The notes under the pieces were generated by a model. That model was not told the origin of the DNA. It saw only the letters and a list, made by a program, of their open reading frames with translations, and searched no databases. A program made the position numbers and the translations under genes. From NCBI GenBank assembly GCA_002478565.1, contig DLPC01000016.1:84013-148012 (forward strand): a stretch of 64,000 nt of DNA. Direction: 5' to 3'. The stretch comes from Flavobacteriales bacterium UBA7468. Lineage in GTDB: Bacteria > Bacteroidota > Bacteroidia > Flavobacteriales_D > Crocinitomicaceae. The number at the start of each line of letters is the position of its first letter. The stretch's first letter is position 1. Below are positions 17,963-25,847 of the stretch, one piece after another.

Positions 17963-17998
17963 AAAGCCACATGCCTGCATGTGGCTTTCTTTTTTATT
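17963..17998 (+). terminator. Rho-independent terminator after S8 peptidase
   Basis: Perfect 11-bp stem AAAGCCACATG / CATGTGGCTTT with loop CCTG, then a T-rich tail. The stem includes the GTG at 17981 that would give a longer TerC frame, which argues against that start. Confidence 0.9.
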
Positions 17999-18002
17999 TT
18001 TG
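17995..18002 (+). promoter_or_regulatory. -7 promoter box (TATTTTTG) for TerC gene
   Basis: Perfect TAnnTTTG, 14 bases before ATG 18017, starting in the T tail of the preceding terminator. Confidence 0.55.
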
Positions 18003-18016
18003 CCAAAACAATTTAT

Positions 18017-19030
18017 ATGCAAGTCAATCCTTGGTTAGTTGGAATATTTGTAGTGGTTATTTTAACCATGTTAGTCATTGACCTTGGTCTTGTCAATAAA
18101 AAAGCACACCAAATTTCGAACAAAGAAGCACTGCGCTGGACACTTGTCTGGATTTCCCTTTCCATGGGGTTTAGTGCGGTTGTTTGGTGGCAGCTAGGCT
18201 TTACTAAATTTGCTGAATATCAGTCAGCTTACTGGATAGAAGAAGCGCTTTCAGTGGACAACATGTTTGTCTTTATTTTGGTCTTTAGGTTTTTCAAACT
18301 CGACGGCATTTTACAACACCGCGTTCTTTTTTGGGGCATCATTGGTGCGCTGTTATTTAGAGCCATCTTCATTTTCTCAGGTATAGGTTTGATCAAAATG
18401 ACCTACCTTCCTGCCTTTGAACTGTTTGGTTACCAATTTAGCCTCGATCAAGGAATGCATCCGCAAGCGGGCTATTTCTTCAGGCCAAATTTAATTTTAA
18501 CAATTTTTGGAGCTTTCTTGGTATATGCAGGTATTAAATCATTGTTTGATACAGAAGATGACGACCAAAAAGATTATGGCAAAAGCTTAGGTGCGCGCTT
18601 GGTTCGAAAAATATTTCCGGTTACTAAACACTATTACGGAGACCGTTTCTTTGTAAAAAGAGGAACCAAACGATTAGCGACAAAATTATTTTTGGTCTTG
18701 GTTGTTATCGAAACTACTGACCTTATTTTCGCTATTGACTCTATTCCGGCTATTTTCGCCATTGCACCCAATGACCCGCTTATCCTTTATACCTCTAATA
18801 TATTTGCGGTGCTTGGTTTACGCTCAATGTATTTTTTACTGGCCAATTCCATCCATATGTTTTCTAAACTCAAGTATGGTTTGGCATTTATCCTGAGCTT
18901 TATTGGCGTCAAAATGTTATTAGCGCCGTTTTTTCATATTGAATCGGCGGTTTCCTTATCGATCGTCCTAGGGGCCTTACTGCTTTCGGTATGTGCTTCG
19001 CTAATTTGGAAAGAAGAAACTACAAAATAA
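18017..19030 (+). CDS. TerC family integral membrane protein (first of two in window)
   Basis: 337 residues with about eight to nine membrane segments. TerC hallmarks are the acidic membrane motifs EEALSVDNMFVF near 72-83 and ETTDLIFAIDSIPAIFA near 230-246. Family members (TerC, Alx, MeeF) are linked to tellurite resistance and, for several, to manganese export. ATG 18017 is preferred over GTG 17981, which is inside a terminator. Its end overlaps the convergent edd gene by 11 bp. The branch differs from the second TerC at 41418: it is longer and has a charged cytosolic loop. Confidence 0.9.
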   Translation: MQVNPWLVGIFVVVILTMLVIDLGLVNKKAHQISNKEALRWTLVWISLSMGFSAVVWWQLGFTKFAEYQSAYWIEEALSVDNMFVFILVFRFFKLDGILQHRVLFWGIIGALLFRAIFIFSGIGLIKMTYLPAFELFGYQFSLDQGMHPQAGYFFRPNLILTIFGAFLVYAGIKSLFDTEDDDQKDYGKSLGARLVRKIFPVTKHYYGDRFFVKRGTKRLATKLFLVLVVIETTDLIFAIDSIPAIFAIAPNDPLILYTSNIFAVLGLRSMYFLLANSIHMFSKLKYGLAFILSFIGVKMLLAPFFHIESAVSLSIVLGALLLSVCASLIWKEETTK

Positions 19031-20822
19031 AGGAGGCTCCCTCTTCGCTTTGGCTTACTGAAGCTCGCAAATTAGAGAACAACTCTCTACCAAACAAGAA
19101 GTGCTGATCATTAGCTTTGTTGTTAAAGGTGCGCTCAGCTACTTCTTTTTCGTTGAGTACTTCAAGAATGCCATTTTCGCTGTCTAAACGAAGTAGGTCA
19201 CCTGTCTGAATCTTACCGATTAATCCTCCATCAAATGCCTCAGGAGTAAGGTGAATGGCTGCGGGTACTTTCCCAGATGCACCGGACATGCGCCCGTCAG
19301 TTACTAGGCCCACTTTGAATCCTTTCTTTTGTAAGACAGTCAGTGTAGGAGTAAGGCTGTGAAGTTCAGGCATGCCATTGAATTTTGGTCCTTGGAATGG
19401 TACCACAGCTATGAAATCTTTATCGAGTTCACCTCTTTTAAAAGCGGCTATGAGGTCTGATTGCTCATGAAAGACAATTGCCGGAGCTTCAACGATGCGG
19501 TGTTGTGGTTCAACAGCTGCAGTTTTGATCACAGAACGCCCTAGATTTCCTTTTAAAAGCTTGATGCCACCATCTGCTGTAAATGGCTCAGAAGCAGGTC
19601 GTACAATGGAGGTGTTCAAGGTTTGTTTGGCTCCCTCAACCCAAATCAAAGCGCCATCTTTTATCTGAGGTTCTTGGGTGTATTTTGCTAAGCCTTTGCC
19701 AATGATGGTGTTGACATCTTCGTGCAGTAGGTTTTTTTCGAGTAGGGTATGAATAACAAAACCCATTCCGCCCGCAGCATGAAAATGATTGACATCTGCA
19801 GCACCATTTGGATACATTCTCGTAATAAGCGGAATAACCGCTGATAAATCTGACATATCATCCCAATTGATGATGATACCCGCAGCACGAGCAATGGCAA
19901 TAAGGTGAATGGTATGATTCGTTGATCCGCCAGTAGCAAGCAACCCAATGATTCCATTCACTACTGTTTTCTCATCAAAAATAGCTGCAAGACTCCTGGA
20001 CTTGCCAATTTTGATATTTTCTACCAATACCTTGACTGCTTCTTTATTCAATAAATGGCGCAATTCGGTATTAGGATTCACAAAACTTGAACCTGGAAGG
20101 TGTAGGCCCATGATTTCCATGAGCATTTGATTGCTGTTGGCCGTTCCATAAAAAGTACAAGTACCGGGTGAATGATAAGAATCAGCTTCGCCCTTCAGAA
20201 GTTCAGCACGGCCAATTTTACCTTCGGCAAATGCTTGTCTAATTTGAGATTTCTCCTCATTGCTAATGCCACTCGGCATGGGGCCTCCAGGCATGAAAAT
20301 GGTTGGTAAATGTCCAAAGCGTAGTGCGCCCATCAATAAACCAGGTACGATTTTATCGCAAATTCCCAAACAAAGCACACCATCAAACATGTTGTGAGAT
20401 AAGCCTACAGCACTTGAAAGTGCAATGACATCTCTGCTGTACAGTGAAAGTTCCATTCCGGGCTGCCCTTGGGTTACACCATCACACATTGCCGGCACGC
20501 CACCTGCAACTTGAGCTACAGCATTGAATTCATTGGCAAACTTTTTAATGTCTTTTGGATAGTCCTCGTAAACTTGATGCGCCGACAACATATCATTGTA
20601 GGCCGTTAGGATGCCTAAATTTGGTGTAATATCTGCAGCCAATTCTTGTTTATCATGAGAGTTGCATGCAGCAAAGCCATGTGCCAAATTACCACAACTC
20701 AATGTGCTTCTGTGTACACCGTCGAGAAAGGCCGCATCCATTTGCTGAAGATAAGCACTACGGGTTTCTTTACTTCTTTCAACGATTCTGGCCGTGATTT
20801 CAGCAATTTTTGGATGTATCAT
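19020..20822 (-). CDS. edd: 6-phosphogluconate dehydratase (Entner-Doudoroff)
   Basis: 600-residue IlvD/Edd family enzyme that converts 6-phosphogluconate to KDPG in the cytosol. Iron-sulfur ligand motifs are AMCDGVTQG and GICDKIVPG, with the N-terminal [14 protein letters not shown] typical of Edd rather than IlvD. The C-terminal beta-barrel part has [17 protein letters not shown]. It overlaps pgl by 4 bp and closes the zwf-pgl-edd operon. KDPG aldolase (eda) is not in this window. Confidence 0.96.
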   Translation of the reverse strand: MIHPKIAEITARIVERSKETRSAYLQQMDAAFLDGVHRSTLSCGNLAHGFAACNSHDKQELAADITPNLGILTAYNDMLSAHQVYEDYPKDIKKFANEFNAVAQVAGGVPAMCDGVTQGQPGMELSLYSRDVIALSSAVGLSHNMFDGVLCLGICDKIVPGLLMGALRFGHLPTIFMPGGPMPSGISNEEKSQIRQAFAEGKIGRAELLKGEADSYHSPGTCTFYGTANSNQMLMEIMGLHLPGSSFVNPNTELRHLLNKEAVKVLVENIKIGKSRSLAAIFDEKTVVNGIIGLLATGGSTNHTIHLIAIARAAGIIINWDDMSDLSAVIPLITRMYPNGAADVNHFHAAGGMGFVIHTLLEKNLLHEDVNTIIGKGLAKYTQEPQIKDGALIWVEGAKQTLNTSIVRPASEPFTADGGIKLLKGNLGRSVIKTAAVEPQHRIVEAPAIVFHEQSDLIAAFKRGELDKDFIAVVPFQGPKFNGMPELHSLTPTLTVLQKKGFKVGLVTDGRMSGASGKVPAAIHLTPEAFDGGLIGKIQTGDLLRLDSENGILEVLNEKEVAERTFNNKANDQHFLFGRELFSNLRASVSQSEEGASFIL

Positions 20823-21484
20823 GAGGCAGTATAATAGGTTTCTTGAATGTATTTTTGAAATGCTGCAATAGGAAGTTTAAAATTTTCAGCATGCTCAAAG
20901 ACTTCTAATTTTTGTTCACCAGTCAGCATCAATAAGAGGTGCTGAGCACGACTTAGTAGGGCTGCTGAACAAGTAATTCTTTGGGTAGGGTGTGCTGGTG
21001 CGTTGGTATTGAAAATCAAACGAGTGCTTTGTAAATCGAGTGCTTTGACCGATGCTGGATCATTTGGGAAAACAGAAGCAGTATGGCCATCGGGTCCCAT
21101 GCCAAGCAAAACGACGTCTGGTTCCGTAAAAATACGGTATGCGGCTTCAATTTCTTGTTCATTTTTTGCATAATCAGTCAGGTCATTGACCATAGGTACA
21201 AAAGATGTATTTTGTGCCTTGCCTTGAAATAAGGTATTGTTGAGCAATAAATGATTAGAGAATTCGCTGTCAGGGGCAACATATCTTTCGTCAACAAGAC
21301 CTACAGTTACTTTGCTCCAATCCAGATTAATCTCTGATAAGAGGCGATAAACACCCCCTGGTGTGCTACCTCCTGAGAGTAATAAGGTGGCTTTTCCCTT
21401 TGCTTGAATGGCTTGATTCAAATACTGAGCGATGTCTTGACTCAAGCGAAGTTCTAAATCTTGTTTCGTTTCAAAAGAAATCAT
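20819..21484 (-). CDS. pgl: 6-phosphogluconolactonase
   Basis: 221-residue DevB-type lactonase that hydrolyses 6-phosphogluconolactone. The motifs are LLSGGSTPGGVYRLL (sugar-phosphate loop) and LGMGPDGHTASVFPN (catalytic His region). ATG 21484 is chosen because it forms an ATGA overlap with the zwf stop; the alternative start 24 bases upstream lies inside zwf. It is the middle gene of the Entner-Doudoroff operon. Confidence 0.95.
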   Translation of the reverse strand: MISFETKQDLELRLSQDIAQYLNQAIQAKGKATLLLSGGSTPGGVYRLLSEINLDWSKVTVGLVDERYVAPDSEFSNHLLLNNTLFQGKAQNTSFVPMVNDLTDYAKNEQEIEAAYRIFTEPDVVLLGMGPDGHTASVFPNDPASVKALDLQSTRLIFNTNAPAHPTQRITCSAALLSRAQHLLLMLTGEQKLEVFEHAENFKLPIAAFQKYIQETYYTAS

Positions 21485-22968
21485 TCTCTCCAAGTTTTCG
21501 TAATCCAAGTTTCATCATCGTTGAGGATATCGTCACCAGGCCCCCATGTACCAGCCTCATAAAGCACATTTGGCATGTTAGCAGCCTTCCAACTACTTGT
21601 AACTGATTCAATCCAGGCCCAAGCTGCTTGTAATTCATCTTGACGCATGAAAAGCGTTTGGTTACCACGAATGACGTCAATGATCAGGCGTTCATAGGCT
21701 TCAGGAAAACGCTCTTTAAAAGAATCGTTGTAATCTAATTTGAGCGCAATTGGTTTGTAGCGATATCCACCCGGACCAGGTATTTTGGTCATTTGAATGA
21801 GTTCGATGCGCTCCTCAGGTTGCAGTCTGATGATGAGTTTGTTGTTGTTCAATTTTTCTTTGGAAGGGAAAATATTGTGTTTCACTTCGCGGAAGTTAAT
21901 TACGATTTCAGAATAACGTTTGATCATGCGTTTACCGGTACGTAATAAAAACGGAACGCCTTTCCAGCGCCAGTTGTCCACGTAGGTTTTGATCGCAACA
22001 AAGGTTTCTGTTTTGGAGTCGTATTTTTCAATATCTTCCAAATAACTATTGACTTGAACCCCGTTAGATTTACCTCTGGTATATTGGCCTTTAACCGTGT
22101 CTTTTAAGATAGTTTTTTTATTGAGCGGTCTTAGGGCTTTTAAGACTTTTAATTTTTCGTTGCGCACTTCGTCAGCTTCTAGTAAAACAGGTGGTTCCAT
22201 GGCTACCAAACAAAGTAATTGCAAAAGATGGTTTTGAACCATGTCTAGCAAAGCTCCTGATTGGTCGTAATAGGATGCACGTTTTTCAACTCCTAAACTT
22301 TCGGCTACAGTAATCTGAACGCTTTCAATATTTTCAGCATTCCAAGCGCGCTCAAAGAGGTTGTTGGCAAAACGCAATACCATTAGGTTTTGTACTGTTT
22401 CCTTGCCTAAGTAGTGGTCAATGCGGTATATTTGGTGTTCATCAAATGCCTGCGTAATTTCAGCATTAATAGCATCTGAAGAGGCCAAGCTGTGCCCGAG
22501 GGGTTTTTCTAAAACTACCTTACTAGTCGCTGTTACCAAACCACAAGCTTTGAGTGTTTGGGTGATAGGGCCAAAAGCAGAGGAAGGAGTAGAGTAGTAG
22601 TAAATATTTTGGTAATCAGCAAATTGATTCAAAAATGCGCTGAGATCTTTGTAATCAGCTGTATTTGAATTTTCTGCCTGAATGAGATGAACTTTCTGTA
22701 AGAACTTATCTATTTCAGCTCGGCTGTATTTGTGGTGATCACTCACTTCAAGAAAAGGAATCAGTTTTTCTTGAAATCCTTTGATATCTGGTGTTTTTCG
22801 CGTAATTGCAACGACATTGTAGGGGATATTGAGCTGCCCATCTAAATCTCGGTGAAAAAGCGCTGGAAGAATTTTACGAATTGAGAGGTCGCCGTCACCG
22901 CCGAAAACAACAATATTGAAAGGTTGAAATCGTTCTGTTTGGGCTTGGTTTTTTGTTGTGGCTTTCAT
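21481..22968 (-). CDS. zwf: Glucose-6-phosphate 1-dehydrogenase
   Basis: 495 residues from the chosen ATG. It oxidises glucose-6-phosphate with NAD(P)+ as first step of the pentose phosphate and Entner-Doudoroff routes. The cofactor motif is FGGDGDLSIRKILPALF and the active-site signature RIDHYLGKETVQN. A TTG at 22992 would add eight residues but lies inside the predicted -7 box region; ATG 22968 fits better. First gene of the zwf-pgl-edd operon, with ATGA overlaps throughout. Confidence 0.96.
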   Translation of the reverse strand: MKATTKNQAQTERFQPFNIVVFGGDGDLSIRKILPALFHRDLDGQLNIPYNVVAITRKTPDIKGFQEKLIPFLEVSDHHKYSRAEIDKFLQKVHLIQAENSNTADYKDLSAFLNQFADYQNIYYYSTPSSAFGPITQTLKACGLVTATSKVVLEKPLGHSLASSDAINAEITQAFDEHQIYRIDHYLGKETVQNLMVLRFANNLFERAWNAENIESVQITVAESLGVEKRASYYDQSGALLDMVQNHLLQLLCLVAMEPPVLLEADEVRNEKLKVLKALRPLNKKTILKDTVKGQYTRGKSNGVQVNSYLEDIEKYDSKTETFVAIKTYVDNWRWKGVPFLLRTGKRMIKRYSEIVINFREVKHNIFPSKEKLNNNKLIIRLQPEERIELIQMTKIPGPGGYRYKPIALKLDYNDSFKERFPEAYERLIIDVIRGNQTLFMRQDELQAAWAWIESVTSSWKAANMPNVLYEAGTWGPGDDILNDDETWITKTWRE

Positions 22969-22989
22969 GCCTGTAAGTTTAGTTTGTGT

Positions 22990-23020
22990 CAAATTTACAC
23001 TAAGTGAAATAAAAAAGCAA
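22990..23020 (-). promoter_or_regulatory. Promoter of the zwf-pgl-edd operon
   Basis: The minus strand has TAAATTTG (22990-22997), a perfect -7 box, and TTG at 23018-23020, 20 bases upstream, close to the usual -33 spacing. The box is 21 bases before the zwf ATG. Confidence 0.6.
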
Positions 23021-23044
23021 TTAAAATATTTAAATTTAGCAACC

Positions 23045-23052
23045 TATCTTTG
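23045..23052 (+). promoter_or_regulatory. -7 promoter box (TATCTTTG) for the tandem secreted-protein operon
   Basis: Perfect TAnnTTTG, 20 bases before ATG 23073, divergent from the zwf promoter. No -33 element is clear. Confidence 0.5.
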
Positions 23053-23072
23053 TTTATAACGTTTTGAACGCG

Positions 23073-25844
23073 ATGAGATTTTATTTTTTTATCATTTTAC
23101 TAGTTAATCTGTTGTTGGCTAATGATTTAACAGCCCAAACTTATGTTTTTGGACAGCTTACTGGTTCTCCAAACATGATTACCACTGGTTGGAATTTAAC
23201 AGGAAATGCGCATATCGGAGATACGCCCGGTGATATCGATAACTTTTCCAATGAGCTCATCCTTACCAATATTGCCACCACCCAATCTGGAGGCGTTTTC
23301 TACAATACGCCCGTAAATTTGGCACAATGTCAAAAATGGACCGTTGAATTTGAATACCGTATTTGGGGAGGTAATGCTGCAGACGGTTTGGCCTTTTGTT
23401 TTATCAATACGCCGCCAACTGGTTTTGTCGCTGGTGGTGGGCTAGGCATACCAGGGACTGCTAATGGATTGAAAGTAGTCATCGATACCTATGACAACTG
23501 TTCACAAGGCGGTACCAACCCTGAATTGCAAATTTTCAATGGCATTGGTTATAATGAATGTATTGCGGCTACGCCTAAAGTTCAAAATTCAGGTGGAAAC
23601 CTTAACTACCTCAGAAATAGCAATTACCAAGCAGTAAAGATTACCTATAATAACGGTCTTGTAACACTTTATGTCAATAATGTGGTCATGCTCACGGCAA
23701 GCTACACAATTGGTTTTACAGGTTACATGGGTTTCACTGCGAGTACCGGAGCGCTCTATGACATGCATTCAATTCGTAATGTCATTATTTACACGGATCA
23801 AGCCACTTCCAATGCGGGGGTGGATGTCACTACTTGTTCAGGTGAAAATGTCGCCATAGGTGCTGCTGCAAATGCCAACTATGTCTATAATTGGACACCT
23901 GCAACGGGTTTGAGTGCCGCCAACGCTGCAAATCCTGTAGTCAATATCACCAACACCACTGGTGCGCCAATTACTCAAACCTACACCGTCACGACTTCTC
24001 TTTCAACCAATCCTGGTTTGTGTACTACAACAGATCAAATTGTGGTAACCATACAACCAGAATATGCCCTCACGACCAACCAAACCTCTTGTTCAGGGCA
24101 ATATATTTTTAACGGTCAGCCGCTTACGCAGTCCGGATTTTACCAAGATACGCTCAACACCATTCACGGCTGTGACTCCGTAGTCAATCTAAACTTAACA
24201 CTCGGAACAAACCCAATTGTCAATCTCGGACCAAACATTACTTTATGTTCCAATGAACCTGGTCAAATTGGGATTGCTCAGTTACCCGGATATCAATATG
24301 TTTGGTCACCGAGCACCGGCTTAAGTAGTGCTACAATAGCCAACCCTACAGTTGCACTGCCAAATATCAATACGGGTTGGCCTATCGTTCAGACCTATAC
24401 GTTAACCGTAACCGATACCGTTGGTTCAGGTGGCTGTAGTATGTCAGATCAAATAGATGTTACTGTATTGCCAGCCTATCAAATAGTTGTTCAAGATACG
24501 TTGTGCAACGGAGGTCCTTTTAACTATAATGGATTAAGTTTCTCGCAAACTGGAATTTACATAGATTCATCATTAACCCTAAATGGTTGCGATTCCATTA
24601 CTACAATCGATATTGCGATTTCTCAATCGCCTGTTTTTAGTGTCAATGATACCCTGATTTGTATGGGTCAAAGTACCACTCAAATCCCGTCTAGCTCATT
24701 TAGCAACGTACAATATTTTTGGTTACCACAAGGTGCAGTATTACCGGTTCAAGGGCCTACTTATAGTGTCACGCCAACTTCAACGAATACCTATTACGTG
24801 ACTGCTATTGATCCTTACCTTTGCAATTACACAGATACCTTTTCAATTCAAGTTGCTCCTTTACCAAATATACAATTGTCGGCAAATAGCCTCATACACT
24901 GTGCTTATGATACCTTGCAATTGAGTGCAACAGGTGCTGCCTCTTATGTATGGAATGGTCCCGTGACTTTTACTTCAGGAAGCACACAACAAATCATCAA
25001 CCCTCAAAGCGGAACTTACCAAGTCATTGGCACTAGCCAATATGGTTGTCAAGACAGTACTTCATTGCAAATCACGGTTCATCCAGTGCCATTGTTAAGC
25101 ATTACGCCTGACCAAGGAATTTGTCCTGGTTTCTCGGCAACTATAGACGTAACTGGCGCCACAAATTATGTTTGGACAGATCCTAGTCTGCTAGGAAATA
25201 ACCTCACACTAACACCATTGCAAACCACTACCTATTCGGTAATAGGTTCCAATATTTTTAATTGCTATGATACCGCAAGTAGTACGGTTACAGTTTATGC
25301 GCAGCCTCTTGCACAATTCACAGCAGATCCTCTTATTTTAACCAACGATAACCCGACTGTAAGTTTTACCAATACATCACAAAATTCAGCCTTGTCTTTC
25401 TGGAATTTCGGTGATGGAACTACTCAGGAATCTGCTGAGACCGATTTTTCTTACACCTATCCATTTGTTGAGGATCAAAATTACACGGTAATCCTGCAGG
25501 TGGAAAGTTCTGAGGGATGTACAGATCAAACACAAGTTTTGGTTCAGATCAAAGGTGGTATCATTTATTATGTGCCAAATACATTTACGCCTGACGGCGA
25601 TGCTTGCAACAACGTATTCAAACCAATTTTTACCTCAGGTTTCGACCCTGCCAGCTATCACCTTTCTGTGTTTAATCGTTGGGGGGAGATAATTTTTGAG
25701 TCTTACGATAAAGATATGGGTTGGGATGGCACTGTAAATTACATGCCAGTTTCGGAAGGGATGTATGCTTACAAAATCGATTTCAAGGCTTTAAATAATG
25801 ATCAAATTCAGTCCGTCAGTGGGCATGTTTTGTTAATGAGATAG
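23073..25844 (+). CDS. Secreted lectin-like protein with gliding-motility-type T9SS C-terminal domain
   Basis: 923 residues. Signal peptide 1-22 (ends LTAQ). Residues ~25-230 resemble an L-type (legume-like) lectin: ADGLAFCFI, a CSQGG loop and VTLYVNNVVMLTASY. Then come several Ig/PKD-like and Cys-containing repeats, among them two copies of a ~40-residue module (CSGQYIFNGQPLTQSGFY and CNGGPFNYNGLSFSQTGIY, each ending GCDS). A PKD domain (SFWNFGDGT) precedes the type-B sorting domain, VPNTFTPDGDACNNVFKP to the end, which directs export by T9SS. Probably a cell-surface adhesin or sugar-binding protein. The TTG at 23064 was rejected in favour of ATG 23073. Confidence 0.88.
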   Translation: MRFYFFIILLVNLLLANDLTAQTYVFGQLTGSPNMITTGWNLTGNAHIGDTPGDIDNFSNELILTNIATTQSGGVFYNTPVNLAQCQKWTVEFEYRIWGGNAADGLAFCFINTPPTGFVAGGGLGIPGTANGLKVVIDTYDNCSQGGTNPELQIFNGIGYNECIAATPKVQNSGGNLNYLRNSNYQAVKITYNNGLVTLYVNNVVMLTASYTIGFTGYMGFTASTGALYDMHSIRNVIIYTDQATSNAGVDVTTCSGENVAIGAAANANYVYNWTPATGLSAANAANPVVNITNTTGAPITQTYTVTTSLSTNPGLCTTTDQIVVTIQPEYALTTNQTSCSGQYIFNGQPLTQSGFYQDTLNTIHGCDSVVNLNLTLGTNPIVNLGPNITLCSNEPGQIGIAQLPGYQYVWSPSTGLSSATIANPTVALPNINTGWPIVQTYTLTVTDTVGSGGCSMSDQIDVTVLPAYQIVVQDTLCNGGPFNYNGLSFSQTGIYIDSSLTLNGCDSITTIDIAISQSPVFSVNDTLICMGQSTTQIPSSSFSNVQYFWLPQGAVLPVQGPTYSVTPTSTNTYYVTAIDPYLCNYTDTFSIQVAPLPNIQLSANSLIHCAYDTLQLSATGAASYVWNGPVTFTSGSTQQIINPQSGTYQVIGTSQYGCQDSTSLQITVHPVPLLSITPDQGICPGFSATIDVTGATNYVWTDPSLLGNNLTLTPLQTTTYSVIGSNIFNCYDTASSTVTVYAQPLAQFTADPLILTNDNPTVSFTNTSQNSALSFWNFGDGTTQESAETDFSYTYPFVEDQNYTVILQVESSEGCTDQTQVLVQIKGGIIYYVPNTFTPDGDACNNVFKPIFTSGFDPASYHLSVFNRWGEIIFESYDKDMGWDGTVNYMPVSEGMYAYKIDFKALNNDQIQSVSGHVLLMR

Positions 25845-25847
25845 AAT

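Noticed and set aside
17981..19030. Longer TerC frame starting at GTG 17981
   Set aside because: The GTG lies in the stem of the preceding terminator and before the -7 box at 17995-18002; ATG 18017 fits the family start.
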